Positions 21,404-33,767 of a stretch of DNA of 64,000 nt are shown here, one piece after another. This DNA is from Flammulina velutipes. Its lineage: Eukaryota; Basidiomycota; Agaricomycetes; Agaricales; Physalacriaceae. The stretch lies in assembly GCA_011800155.1 (NCBI GenBank), contig CM022378.1, forward strand, positions 620,001-684,000. The letters run 5' to 3'. Numbering within the stretch: the first letter of the stretch is position 1; every line of letters starts with the position of its first letter. Below the pieces are notes generated by a model. The model made no database searches, had not been told where the DNA came from, and was given only the letters and a program-made list of their open reading frames with translations. Made by a program: the position numbers and the translations under genes.

Positions 21404-21725
21404 TTCCGAATTTGCCTTCGAGTCTCTCCACTCTCTTCGATTCTCTCCACTCTCTCGTCTCCGTTATCGATTCTCTCCACTCTCTCGTTGCTGTCGTCGA
21501 GTCTCTCCTCTCTTTCGTTCTGATATGTTGACATGGATGCCTCTTGACCGGACGAGAACACGCGCTTCTGCGTCCTGCTTGCGTTCGTCGTGATCTCATA
21601 TAGTGAGTACTGAATTTGCCGTCGAGTATCTCCACTCTCTCGCTGCTGCCGTCGAGTCTCTCCTCTCTCTCATTCTGATACGTCGGCAAGGGTGCTTCTT
21701 GACAGGACAAGAACGCGCGCTTCTG
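21404..21725 (-). repeat. Tandem repeat encoding ERVERID-like units on the minus strand
   Basis: Two imperfect units of about 195 bp (21404-21600 and 21601-21725, the second shortened). Inside them the motif GAGTCTCTCCACTCTCTCG recurs. Read on the minus strand it gives a highly charged ERLDDSNERVERIDNGDERV-type repeat. No intact gene around it was identified; it may be a coding minisatellite from a decayed gene. Confidence 0.6.
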
Positions 21726-22789
21726 TGTCCTGTCACTGAACACGGTGCCCCGGGGATGCAAATGTGCGCTATACGAGCGGCAACACTGTGCTAGATGGTG
21801 AGGATTGCGGGGAAATACATCCCAAAATGCGCAGAGGGGTCAGGTGTGACGCTTGCGTGCCTGTCTATGATAATAGGGGGTGAAATGGGCAAGCGGCGGA
21901 TATTAGCGCCACCTGCGGCTGACGACACGCTGAATGCGGGGTGGCGTAATTTCCTGCGGACTGCGCATCGATAGTCAGGAGGAGCTGCTGTACTTGGAAA
22001 GACCAGCGAAGCCTGTCTCATACTTCCCAACGGCCAAGATGAGACATACGGGGAGAACGAGCAATGGTAGGTAGAATAGCGTCGCAATTTAACGTGCTCG
22101 TAACCCCGTACGTGTACACCCTCCCCCGAGGAGTGCAGACAGCGACGATGATGGGCTCCCGCCGCTCGTTCGAAGAGATGCAGGCGACTACTTCAACGAG
22201 TTGGATGACGTCGTTTTTCTACACTACGGCCTCCATTCCCACTGTTGGTGTCAGTCGAGGAGACAAAAGGTAGGAGCGGAAACATTGTTGGTAGGATGGA
22301 TGGATGACATCGTAGAGGTTCGATGGGAATTTCACAGGCAAGGCGTGATGTAGATATCGTTCTGCCCAAGAGAAGCTCTCATTGCCTTTGAATAAAGGCC
22401 GACGGATCTCGCATAGACAGGACTAATCATAAGGTCTTATAGAATTGCGTGGTATTTATTATATGTTATATTTCTAGGCTGATGTGAGGCACTGCACGGT
22501 TTCATAAGTGGCGCAACTGGGAAATGCGCCTCTTTTTCCCTCGTGGCTGTTGGTACATGACGCCGCGGCAATTGCCGATGGTGGAACTGGCCAACGGCCC
22601 GAGGTCACACGTAAAGTGTGAGCGGGCAGTCGCATAACTTTCTGTGTACCCATCATCATCATCATCTCATTCATATTCTCCTCCTGATCTTTCCGGATTT
22701 TCGTGTACTTCTACGCCTGCTTCATCCTGTTCTCATTTTCCCCACCATTTATCTCGCGAAAACCTTCAGAATGTCTACCCCTCGCCACC
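21726..22789. other. Intergenic, no supported gene
   Basis: Mixed sequence with short frames only. A CATCATCATCATCATC microsatellite occurs near 22650, upstream of the decayed gene that follows. Confidence 0.4.
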
Positions 22790-24494
22790 ACATTCGGACA
22801 CGGCGCTCAAGGCCACCATCCCCCTCCCCGGATTACCCCAATGTGACTCCACGTACGGTGGCATCCTCGACTCTTCCGTCTTGAGGATTAATGGCGCCTT
22901 TGAACTCCCCCTTCTCCCCCACAGACTCTTCCCACCGCGACGCTCGCTTTGCCCCCGACAGACGGTCCTTTATGTCTGACACCCGACCCCTCCCCTCGTG
23001 CCGACCCACAGATGCTGTCCCCTTCCCTAGGTGTGAGCGCCTCTCTGCACACGGGCCAATCCTTATATCCACTCCTCGGCGTACCGTCTTCCTCTGTCTC
23101 TGCCGCCGACGATACCCAACTATTGTCTCCGCTTTCAGAGTTATCGGATACTAGGATTCCCAGCCCTACCCAGCCAGAGCAGGCCCTTCTCTTGGGCGAG
23201 GATGATTCCAATGATTTATGTTTGCTCACCATGCGGGACGGCACTATTTTTCATGTACCGCCTTCACCGAGCCACAGAGACCATCTCTTCCCCGACCTCG
23301 AGCCCATCGATCAGGACATGGACTGGTATCTTCAGTCTCCCACCGTGAGCACGCACGACCTCCCCTTTGACGATGACATTACAATGTCGTCGTTCCAAGG
23401 CCACTTGGACCCGGCACTCAGCGGAAACGATTTTGCGGAATGTACGGAGCGTTCCAACTTTCCCTCAGATGCGTTCTCCTTTGACCGTTCTCCCACTCTC
23501 GGGTTACTGCTCATTGATGAGGTTCCTCCGCCTCGCTCCCCCTCACCAGAGAATCTCGATCTGAATGAATCCGTCGTGACCGGGTGCTGAGATCCCGATC
23601 TGCAAAAGCTCGTTGAGCTGCGCAGACGCTCAGGCCGAGGAACGCATCGCTCGTCAGGCCGAGGAACGCATCGCTCGTCAGGACGAGTACGCTATGCTCG
23701 AGCATCACTAAAGCGTGGAAAAGATGTTGGTGGATATCCGGAGTTACAACCCGGATAATGATGCATTGACAAGCCGCAATCTCATATTTGCTATGCTCAG
23801 CCTAGTCCGTCGTATGTGCCCAAGGGTTACAATGAGAGAAAATATTGTACAACTGCAGTAATAATTTCGAAGATTATGAAGTCGTCAAAATCTTATGATG
23901 ACTTGTTAGAGATTGTCAGAAAGTACCAAAGGTTACACGTTACAACCCGATGGCAGGTCATTATGACAAACCGCCGGCAATGTTAGCCCGCCACCGTCTC
24001 TTACAGCGGATCACAAGCCCACAACATTTTTTCCGACCTGCAGTGATGAGCGGGGTGACTTATTCGGACGTGCGGAAGCCAAGTGCGAGCGCAAGAAGCA
24101 GAAGGAGCGCGCGAGGGAGATATCGGCGCTTCTTAGGCTGAAACTCGGTGACGATATCGTTGCCTCGCCCAAGGGTGAGTTCGAGGCTCTGGAGTGGAAG
24201 AAGAAGAAGAGCGCGAAGAAGGCTATCAAGACTATTCCGCAGCTGGTCGCGAAGATGGTCTTTCGAAGGAGGGAGACTAAGTCTGTTCCATTACAGCCGA
24301 TGGGAGGTCGTCGTCCAGGGCGTTCGCCGCGGTCTCCTTTATGCCGCTCGCCTTTGATGGACGAAGAGGAAGAGGACGATAGTATGGAGTTGGACGTGGA
24401 TAACGATGGGCAAGGACTAGGATTGGGGCTTGGTCTCGGAGAGTTTGATGGAGACCCATGGACTACTGTTAGAAGTCATTGGGACGGGAATTAG
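22790..24494 (+). pseudogene. Decayed gene for a Pro/Ser-rich acidic protein
   Basis: Successive plus-strand segments read as one protein only across frame changes and stops. The N-terminal part begins MSTPRHHIRTRRSRPPSPSP (22790), then a 213-codon frame runs from 22949 (PFDDDITMSSFQGHLDPALS). An in-frame TGA at 23588 precedes DPDLQKLVELRR. A frameshift follows, then QAEERIAR repeated twice (24-bp tandem repeat near 23631) and an in-frame TAA at 23709 before VEKMLVDIRSYNPDNDALTS. The tail, 24060-24494, is basic and then acidic (MDEEEEDDSMELDVDNDG). I believe such proteins recur in mushroom-forming fungi but cannot name the family. At least two stops and one shift make it a pseudogene. Confidence 0.7.
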
Positions 24495-27118
24495 ACGGTG
24501 TGCCCCTTGTCTCTGTCCTGATTCTTACCTATTTGCTTTTCACACCACTGATACTTCATCGTACATATATTGGCTTGGATCAGTGTTGTGACTGTGTACT
24601 ACCTTACTGATTTTTTTTAATGGAAGAGCCGTCTTTCCTTTCTTACCGCCTCGTCCTTGTATCTTTAGCGTAAAATTTCGTCGCTCCTGTGATGCAGGAC
24701 GACGTATCATGTTTTGTTTCTTTTTTTCGTGTCAGAGTGCAGCAAGAAAAGGAACCGGTCAAATTGAACTGCCTAAATGTACATTAACGAGACAGATGGA
24801 CACGACAATTGTTGAGAATGGGGCGGAAACAAGACACGTGGGGGGACTTCTCCAGGACGACGCGAACGGCGAACAAACCGCACGTTCGGGGTATCTCTCG
24901 CGTTCGATGAAAGGTAGACGTACTGAATGGAACGATCACGTTAGCGTTAGTCAGTACGAAGTAAAACGGACACTTACTGATATCGACGCGGTCGTCGAAT
25001 CAAAGCTACGATACCTAACTATTTACGGCGGACGAGCGAACGCGAACTCGTCGATACCCGTTGAATCCATGTCTAAGTTGAGTATCGAGCCCGTTCGAAA
25101 ACGAGCTTACGGGAGCGCTAGGCGACGTCCGCGAGTAAGTCATGACAAGTTCAGAGCAGACGCAATACTAACCTATCGTCGAAATGTACGTCTGGGCATC
25201 CAAGGACGCTAGAATGTTCAGCGAAGGGGTTGCAGATATCGATATTGGTGTCGATAGGTTCGGCATGGCCGCCATGACGAACCTCGGAGCCGGATATGGG
25301 TGTGGGACGAGTAAATAGATGTGCAATCGTTGCAAGTACCTGTAAATAGATACGTATATATGTGCATAACCATAAGGACCTGTGCATACCTGTGAATAAC
25401 CCTAAGGATCTGTGCATAGTTGTGCATACCTGTACATTCATACACTGAGGGTGTGCAAAGGTGTGAACAAGTCTCAAGCCGCATTCACACTGATACAAAG
25501 TATTGAAATCAATATCCGTTGTCTATTTACTCAGAATATACTCTAAATCACTTAATCATGTTACATAGAAGTGTGGCGTGCTCGTAGATTGTTATTCATA
25601 ACATTATCTGTAAAGCACTGAGTTCCGTAGCTTACACTCATATGAGTATAGTCAGTACAGTATCATACTTGCTAGCTACTCCATATATTCATCTTCAACC
25701 GTAAACCAGCTATTGGCGGAGCTTCCCGAGTCAGAATAATTCTCAAGTCCAGCTGCCGCCGGCAAATGATAATGATCACGTGCCGCACCATGGCGGCGAT
25801 CTACTCTTGGCTTCCTACCACCAACATCGTCCGCCAGCATCCACCACCAGTACACGAATGCTGTTGCCAGCAACACAGGCAAGGACTACACAGACAGCAT
25901 GGCACCATGGTACGACCGATGCTCAACGTTCGACAACGACACCAACGATGACTGCCGACGACGACTGTCAACGTTCCCATGCGCCAATGGCTTCGACGCC
26001 AACGACTCACACCGCCCCCACATGACGATTCCCACCTCTTTGCAATGACATGGAGGGTCACTCAGCAATTGCTGGTGACTTATGATGGTGCTTGGCAGGA
26101 AATACAAGATTTGGACGCATATACCCGTAGGTGAGCCGATGATTTCACTTCAGAGCCATGCTTCGACATGTTATACAGGTCATCCATTCCAGAACACCAA
26201 ATATTGAGCGCATGTACCCAGTGGTGAGCCAATATTCCAATCCTATCCCGTCGTGAGTGATCTCAATTTGCACCAAGCTCAGAGTTTTCCATCCTATGTG
26301 TCGCCTCTTCACAAATATCTGGCGACTAACACTATGTGGTACGTAACTACCAGACACCTTTGCGAAATTATCTCCATGTTTCCCAGAAGCCAGAACGGTG
26401 AAGGCGACTTGACCGTATTCAAGGCTGTTGGCTATGTAGTACGTGGATGTTCATTGCATACACAGCTAGCTTTTGACTCTCGTGGCAGGTTAGCCCATCG
26501 ACACATTCCCGAGCGAGAGAGCGCTCTGTTCCAGATGACGACAATGTGATACCTGCAGCGCGCTACTGGAGATGGGCATCAACACTCTTTACTTACCTAT
26601 GACGACGCCGAATAGCTCCACTTGAGTCCAGTTGGAACGAGGCCGCACACTCGAGGGCTTTTACTGCACGTCTAAACTTGAATGTGCCTCCATGCACGGC
26701 GCGTTTGGTTACATCCAACTACCTATATCTATATCTTGTAGATTACTCTTATTCTATGTACAACTGAATATACATGTTATTGTCCTCTCTTATGGTGTGA
26801 ATTATGGCAGTTAATAATTTGTAGATAGGGAGGAAGTACAGGGGTATGAGTGGGAATCCATGAAATGATGCATGAAGGTGTGTATGGGGTGTGCGTTGGG
26901 GTGTGCGTTGGGATGTGTATTGGGGTGTGTATTGGGACGTGCCTTTCTGCGTGCCTTTCTCCGTACATTACGGGATGTAAAATACGTTTGTGTATACATT
27001 GCCCGCACACGAGCGTATTGGTGTGGCGCCAATATACTTATTCTTAGTTACATTTAGCCTACTCTATGTATTATACGTGCATTTCTATTCATGGCTCCGA
27101 GGTTTTTGTGATGGCAGA
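24495..27118. other. Long gene-poor region with simple and diverged repeats
   Basis: A 167-codon plus-strand frame (24709-25212) has basic, arginine-rich composition but no motif; I do not call it a gene. 25320-25460 holds repeats of CTGTGCATA and AACC.TAAGGA. 25780-26030 is a Thr/Pro-type low-complexity stretch. 26878-26960 is a GTGTGYRTTGGG tandem repeat. Nothing else is supported. Confidence 0.45.
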
Positions 27119-27720
27119 CGCTAGGCGCCCCAAGGGTTCGGAAACGTGTTATTCGTTAAGTTCTGACTGGGTCTGCGAAGGGGTGTATTCCGTCAATAAC
27201 GATAAGGCATAGATGACGAGACACACCTTCTTGAAAGCGCACGTTTGCGAGCGCGAAGTGAGGGGTTAATGTACCCAGCACGAATAGATCATCGTCACCC
27301 AACCGTCTACGCGGGAGCGAGGGATGTCGATATCGACTAGCTAGCCAAAATCACGAACACGTACAGAGATAGGGCTACAGATATCGATATTGACGTTAGA
27401 CGTTCCTCATTGAAGGCGCTAGAGGCCTCAAAGCGTTCGGAATCGGGTTGTCCACGTTGGGATTGGTTTGAACTTGGGCGCCTAAGTGGCGGACTCGGTC
27501 AGGAATGATAGAAAATAGATAACGAGATATACACGTACGTTTGCGAACACTTGGTAAGACGCTAACGGCATCCATTGAGCGTGTACGTGCTGCCCAGAGC
27601 GAGTAGTCCATTAAGAGCGAGACTGGAGTCGATATATATGTAACGGTGCTGGCGCAAAGTTGCCAATTCGGCAAGGCCGAATAGCCTGGCATAAGCCAGG
27701 TGTTGGCTACCTCGCGCCGC
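27119..27720. repeat. Diverged tandem pair, unit about 300 bp
   Basis: 27119-27260 and 27413-27560 align imperfectly: both run from a GCGCTAG/ACGCTAGGCG start through a TTCGGAA block to an ACGTTTGCGA block. A 108-codon minus-strand frame covers the second unit. No function inferred. Confidence 0.4.
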
Positions 27721-28023
27721 ACAGAAACGAAGGATCGTGCTGAAAGGATGAGTGATAAGTAAGCGCTAAGATGGATGGGCGGTTGCCACTACTGGGGCTT
27801 GGTACACGTTGGAGGCAGACTTGAAGATATACGATATATGAATGCCGTAGTCTTGACCGTTTCTATGGAATCATCAGTATGTCGTATCGCGTAGGAAATG
27901 AGAGTCAGGACGTACTATCGCGCGGAAACCAAAGGTACGCCAAAGACTGAGCTTAACCGCTTGCGTTCTATCAAGGCTTGGAAGTAATTGGTGAGTTAAA
28001 GCGAGACGGCAAAATGGTAACAT
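27721..28023. other. Left flank of repeat copy B, no feature seen
   Basis: This sequence is unrelated to the left flank of copy A. No coding exon supported. Confidence 0.45.
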
Positions 28024-30469
28024 AGCGACGACAAAAGAGATGGGAGGTATTGATCGAACTGTCGAATTCCCAGCAGGTCTCTCGAGCGACATTTCCCGAG
28101 ACCAGCTGCTAGTGGCAAAATTACGGTCACCGCGCCAGTATCTCAGAAACAAAGTCAGCGTCTCTTCAGAGTGGAAGTCATTGCGTACGTCACACGGTCT
28201 CCACCACCCTTGCCAACATCGCCTGTAAAGTGAAGTCCGCTCAGATCTCGAATGTAGGCACTTTTCGAGTATGAAGGGGCCATCTCCTTGTAGCAAATTG
28301 CTCGGTTTCGCATCTACCAAGTTCACCGCATGCGCAGATTCTCAGCTTAGTGTCGACCTGCTTGAGCCTTGTGGAGAAGAGCGTTCCCGCGCTGGATTCT
28401 GTAGCGATGTTGGTGTTTCGTGATCGTTCGTTACCTTACCACCCACAACGCGGCCAGCGCTTCGGCGCCATTACCATGCGCTGTGCGTGATACATCGAAA
28501 TCTGTCTAGTCATACATTTCCTGTAGATCAGCAGACCAGAAGGGAAGAGCATAGTCGACCTACTTATTGACCTTCCAAGAACGTGGTAGCGCATGTGCCT
28601 ACTATCGGTTGGGAATGACATTGTGACACTACTTCTCAGGATACTACATCGATTGCTTTACCAGATGAAGTCTGTGGAGAGCGAGCATGCATTATAGGCT
28701 AGAAGCGCCCTCATCCGTGGTGACATGCAACGAAGAAGAACAAAAAGGTTACGTCATTGGTCGGTGCTGCGCCGTGAGTGACTAAGCTTCCCTGCAGTCG
28801 GGAGCGCCCGACGTTCTAGATCTTTCGGGAAGACTTGAACTTCTCCAACGTTCGCACCATCACGGTCACCTGGAAAGACGACGCGGACGATGAGAGTCAT
28901 AGGCTACGGTGTGTCCTCAATTTTGCCCTGTCTCTTCTTCACTGAATGCCGGAACGACTGTCGTCTTTGAACGACCGAATAATCAGGCTAATGGACGCTG
29001 CGACTTTGGCCTATCACATCCTAACGGCCGGTAACAGTATTAGGATCTTGCAGCGGCCGTCGCCAGCAGTTGGCATACGCCAGGTGTGTGTACGTAGCAA
29101 CTTGTCTGCTATGTTGCCTCTAACACGCTTGTCGAGATCACGTAGGAACTATCGACAGTTTGCCTGCATGCTTCCACACGCTCTGCGCACCGTACTACCT
29201 CACTATAATTTCTGCACCACAATCACATCGTTTACCATCTGAAACTGTACATGACGAGCGAACAATAGAGACTCTGAGATCAGCTTCAAATTGTCGGCCT
29301 ACAAGACCCATTGCATATATTAGCGCATCCCGCCGTGACGGAACGCTATCACTCAATACGTCCCGGACGAGATCTGAGGTTTGAGACCTCGTCAAGTAGA
29401 TGCGAATAGTTTCACCATTGGTTCCCACTGGAATCCATGGCAAGCCGGATGTACAACAAAAGCCCCTGATTCGGATGAATGTCAGCGTCCGAGTGGCAAG
29501 AATCGCTGGCGCGGGCACTCACTAACAAAATTAGGTATTCCGTGAGCGTGTGTGAAAGTAGAAGGGTATCACTGGCCCTTCCATCCCTTCCTCGTCTTAT
29601 ATTGATAGAAGTGATCAACTTATTGGAATACGCTGCATACCTCCTCTGACTTGTAGGCAAGGGATGAACCTAATGAGAAGCCCGTGATCTGCCACTGAAC
29701 CAGGGCTTTGAGACAAATAAATGTGTCATTCACTCAATGTTGGGGGCACTTCTGGCGGTGATGGGTGTGGCGCACCTTTTAAAGGCATCTTGTCCTTTTC
29801 TACCGCACTGACCCAGCACTAATATACATAAGTGTATCAGCTACTACATCATACTGTAGCACCAATTACACGCCCTGGTGCTAATAAAGGGCGTATTGTA
29901 GCCGATGAGCAAGGAGTCGCGTACATGATAGGCTTGTTTTGAGCTTCGTTACCAAGTCCCTCTTTCTATAGATTGAAATAGATTTTATAACGCACTTGAT
30001 TCACACAGTATAGAGCAACACAGGCAAGACTCCCTGGCAACATGGGGGCCGACATCGGTGATGGACTTTGCCGGCAGTACCAGGATTTTTCAATAAACGT
30101 ATCTCGTAGAGCCCGGGCTTCTCATTAGATGCTTCCCTTTTATGAGGGAGCTGCTCAACGGTTAAAAAGTAAAGCTAGTCCTCTCTTTAAGAGCCCCGGT
30201 GATTCTCCAAATATGTCATCAATGTATTCCCGTTCGCGACGAGGATCGAAGATCTCGAAATCTCGTTAGTCCACAGTATGAGGATCGAAATGCAGCTCAC
30301 TGCTGTCTGACGCCGGAAGTCTTCCTCGGATGAATCTTGGGAGTCTTCTGTGTATGTATTCTCTGTCACTTGAGATCCTGTTGCGACGCCACTTTCGCTG
30401 CCGGATCGAGGGCCCATCCGGGATGTCTGGTCCCCTGGCCGAATTTGACTGGGCTGGTCAGAGCAAAGT
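28024..30469 (+). repeat. Copy B of the 2.44-kb near-identical repeat
   Basis: 2446 bp matching 2186-4630, with one extra G near 29745 and a few substitutions. Its right boundary (30469) lies inside intron 8 of the coiled-coil gene, so the last two exons of that gene are part of the repeat. Because the gene is complete here and truncated at copy A, copy B is probably the source locus, or the nearer to it. Confidence 0.92.
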
Positions 30470-32639
30470 CTTATCGGCAGCAAAAAAAAATACTTCATGT
30501 GAAGGTCCTGCGTGTAGCTATCCAAGAGTTATCATTACTAGCATTTTCAAGCTGTTAGCTTTGGCGTACCGTAATTGGTCATTGTTGTACAGGGCGTCGC
30601 CCAGTACCTCGTGGGGAGGATTGGTATCCGCACTACGGGACGCCTGGGACTCCTGTGCCGCCTCTTGTAACCTTTCAACTATCTCCTGATATTCTCGGAC
30701 CTTGCTTTTAGCATCTTCCGCGACGTTCTCTAATTCCGCCAGCAAACGCTGGGATTCCTGATAGCTTCGGATATTCTCCGCGTTTCTGTTGTCCAAGTCC
30801 GCCACTTGTTCATGCAGCTCTTCCTTCTCTTTGCGGGTTTTGTCCAGCTTGGCTGTCATGTCTGTAATAGTTTTATGGGCCGCTTGCTCGCTGAGTAAGG
30901 TGTCGTCAAGTTTCTGTGATTCAAGTTAGCGTTGTACTAATAAACTCCGAAAGGAGGTGCTCAACCTTTTGCAACATCTTTTGGTTGTCCAAAGCTGCAT
31001 CTTTCTCCCTACTAGCTCTCTTGACATCTACGCGTAACTGAGTAACTTCTCCGTTGGTTATACTGGTTTTATCTTCCAACCTGCTGAAGATTAGATATTG
31101 GAGTTGGCATTAAAGACCTGAAAATACTTCTGTACGTCTTGCTGAAGATCTGACACCTGTCCACTTAGCTCTTGGTTCTTGGAATCCGACTTGCGAAGAT
31201 TTTGCCTCTCCGCGTCAAGCGAGTCCTGGAGATCATCGATTTTGCGCTTCTGGTCGTCGTTCTCGTCCGCCAGCCGATCTTTTACATCTTGTGCAACCTT
31301 GAGTTTCATCTTGTCAGCCTTGTGCTCTTTCTCGGACGCAGTCAACTGCCCCCTCCAGTCCGCGATCTGGTCTTCCAGTGTCTTCATCTTGCTCTCGTAC
31401 CTGATGTAGATTATTAGAGAAATTATTGGTCTCATTACGGATGAAGGTCTGACACGTCGTCAGTTTGCATTTCCTTTGCTATGCTCTCTTTCAATAAGTT
31501 CCTGAGCCTATCGATTTCGACCTCCTGGGTTTCGTTCTTTTGCCGCAGTTGATCTACGTTATCTTGCTCGGACTTGAGTTTCTTCAGGTCGTCTTCGCTC
31601 TGTTGCATGGCCACAGCTAGCTTGGCCGTCAGCAGTGTGACCTCGTTCCTGACATTGCTGAACAAGATTAGACATAGAGCCGTACATTAGCAGCCCAGTA
31701 AACGTACGTGAGTCCCTCGCCCGAGTTTAACAAGCTGACCTCTTGCTCCAATCTCCGCACCTCCTTTTGTGTAGCCTCGAGTTCCGACTCAAGTCTATCA
31801 TTGTCTCGGTCCCGGAAACTCCATTCCAGCCCTTTGACACGGTCCCTCCTGTTAATCTGATGATTAGAGTGATTGGGGCGCAACTGAACACTTACTCTTT
31901 CCTGGCCTTTCGAACATAGTCCATAAAGTATTGGTAATCTGCGACGCAGTTTCCATCTACATCTTTGTTTTTCCATGGGGAGCGCTGCAGATCATAGCTC
32001 TGAAAACGTTGCGAGCGTTTCGACTAGAGTAAGAGAATAAATGTCAAACATCAAATCGGCGTTGCAAAAAAATCATCTACCCAATCATCAGTCAGGAAAT
32101 AGCTTAGCTCTTGCGCCAGCGTAGTCGAGGACTTTATGATGTTCAAAACCTCCTCCGCCACAGTTGGATTCTTGAGTGGATAGAGGAGGAAGAATGCGTA
32201 AGAAACTACGCGATAGAGGACATGTCCCTTATCGGGTCCCTCGATGATAGTGGAAGGTGGTAACAAATCCATGATATCATCGAGGCCATCTACTGACGGC
32301 AAGTCACCTACCGCGCGCGCAACACGTAGTAGGATGTTGACTGCATTGAGTCCCTTCATCTCGTTACTTTTGTTTTGGAAATGCGTGGATCCGAAAATGT
32401 CTTCACTGGAGCGCCGTCAGTAGAGGTAAGTTACTGTACAGGATAACGCACGATAAGAATCGCATGAGCTTGAGACAGCCAGAAGAGATTGAGTTGAGTT
32501 TTTCTTCTTTTACCCCCGACTGACATTCTTTGAGGACCTCTATGATCTGCTGAGCCTGAGATGGCTTCTCACTCTGTGGTAGCACAGATGAGGATGGTTT
32601 CAATGCGAGTTGTTTTCCTACCCGACTTGGTGGTGCCAT
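30155..32639 (-). CDS. Long coiled-coil protein, ten exons
   Basis: Exons 32639-32452, 32405-32081, 32023-31896, 31848-31708, 31657-31439, 31400-31128, 31080-30966, 30913-30539, 30453-30301 and 30253-30155 sum to 2016 nt, 671 residues, phase closed from ATG to TGA. Introns are 38-57 nt except intron 8 (85 nt). Residues about 60-165 form a globular helical region (NILLRVARAVGDLP, VVSYAFFLLYPLKNPTVAEE). From about residue 215 to 560 there is an almost continuous coiled coil (LEATQKEVRRLEQEVSLLN, LRQKNETQEVEIDRLRNLL, LDKTRKEKEELHEQVADLDN). The C terminus is Ser/acidic (YTEDSQDSSEEDFRRQTA) and ends DDIFGESPGLLKRGLALLFN. It is probably a structural or scaffolding protein; no motor head or known domain was seen. 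The last intron could use an alternative acceptor. Confidence 0.82.
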
Positions 32640-33212
32640 CAACACTGGTACGATGAGGATGTCCGATGCTGATAGGCTGATAGAAAGGCTACCTGGGCAT
32701 TGCCACCGCTTTCGATGTAACCCTGTGTAGATGATCGAGCGTTAGGTTCTAGACTCCTTTTCTTCTCTTCAAGGATTCAAGGTCCTATTGCCACCTACGT
32801 GAGTACGACTGCAGTATTATGGGTCCATTTCCCTGTTCTTGTACTTTACTGTGCTGGAGTGCCCGCATCCCTACTTTGGTAATACATGTCAATAGCCAAT
32901 ACTTAGCCTATGTTCTACATCTCTAGTACTCCTCTATAACTAGGCGTGATGTACGGTGCTCCTCACCGTAGTGAACTATTCACCAGTACTCTTTGCCACT
33001 TTCATCTGCCATCTGCATTTCGCGCTTATTCCCGGCCCAGGATGTGCCCGTTTGGACAGTTCGAAATTCGAATAAGTACCCAAGCCCGGAAATCAGTGTT
33101 GCAACAGCTGGTGGCGGTTCTCTGACAGACTCGTCAACGCACGGGCCACTATGTAAGTAGCTGCCCACTATTACTTAACAATAACAACAACTCCCACCAC
33201 CACCCTTACCCG
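32640..33212. promoter_or_regulatory. Upstream region of the coiled-coil gene
   Basis: No gene supported. It is the likely promoter side of the minus-strand coiled-coil gene; no clear TATA or CCAAT arrangement can be assigned with confidence. Confidence 0.3.
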
Positions 33213-33767
33213 GTGTCTTGGCGGGATGCGCCTGGCCCCGCTCTCGTTGTCGTTCCAGCTGATATATTGAGCCTTCAGCCTTCAAGCTTCAGGACCCATG
33301 CCGTAGCGGTCGTCAAGTCTGAAGGTCACCCCATCCCTGTCCCCCCGTCATTCATAAGCATTATCTGCAACGCACTCCCTACCTTTCGCTCACCACCATT
33401 TTTGTCCTACCTAATTCAAGGCACCAGTATCTTCGACACCTCGACACCACCGGACGTAGTCCAGCGATTCATTGCCCCGCTCCGACGTATCCCGGGCGAA
33501 GAGAAACATCACCCACCACGATTTTCAATCCTCATAGTCGCTCAGCGCCCATCCTGCGCCCGTATCTTTTTGTTTTGTGTTGGAAAATGCACTAGCGACT
33601 CCCATTCACCCCCGATCCTCCATCCTTCCCTTTCTTCGCCTGCTGAAGCCCAGTTGAAGGTTCGCATCACCACCGGTGCAGCCACGTCATCCATATCCTC
33701 TCACTCGCATCCAACTCATTTCTCGCTCAAACTCTCCGCCAGCTATATGGTGCACTCTGTTGGGTAG
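33213..33767 (+). CDS. Possible hypothetical protein (184-codon frame)
   Basis: Open from about 33213 to a stop at 33765, Pro/Ser/His-rich, with ordered-looking pieces (FISIICNALPTFRSPPFLSY, DTSTPPDVVQRFIAPLRRIP). A second frame just downstream (GATRVAATIPPAALFPFWAG near 33800) is hydrophobic and could be a continuation in another frame. No domain recognised and no intron signals sorted out. It may be a decayed gene. Confidence 0.3.
   Translation: MSWRDAPGPALVVVPADILSLQPSSFRTHAVAVVKSEGHPIPVPPSFISIICNALPTFRSPPFLSYLIQGTSIFDTSTPPDVVQRFIAPLRRIPGEEKHHPPRFSILIVAQRPSCARIFLFCVGKCTSDSHSPPILHPSLSSPAEAQLKVRITTGAATSSISSHSHPTHFSLKLSASYMVHSVG

Noticed and set aside
24709..25212. 167-codon arginine-rich frame as a gene
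   Set aside because: CpG-rich low-complexity translation without recognisable structure or neighbours to support it.
2186..30469. Copies A and B as the two LTRs of a 28-kb retrotransposon
   Set aside because: No TG...CA ends, no primer-binding site, no target duplication and no gag/pol between them; the sequence between contains unrelated genes, and copy B includes host gene exons.
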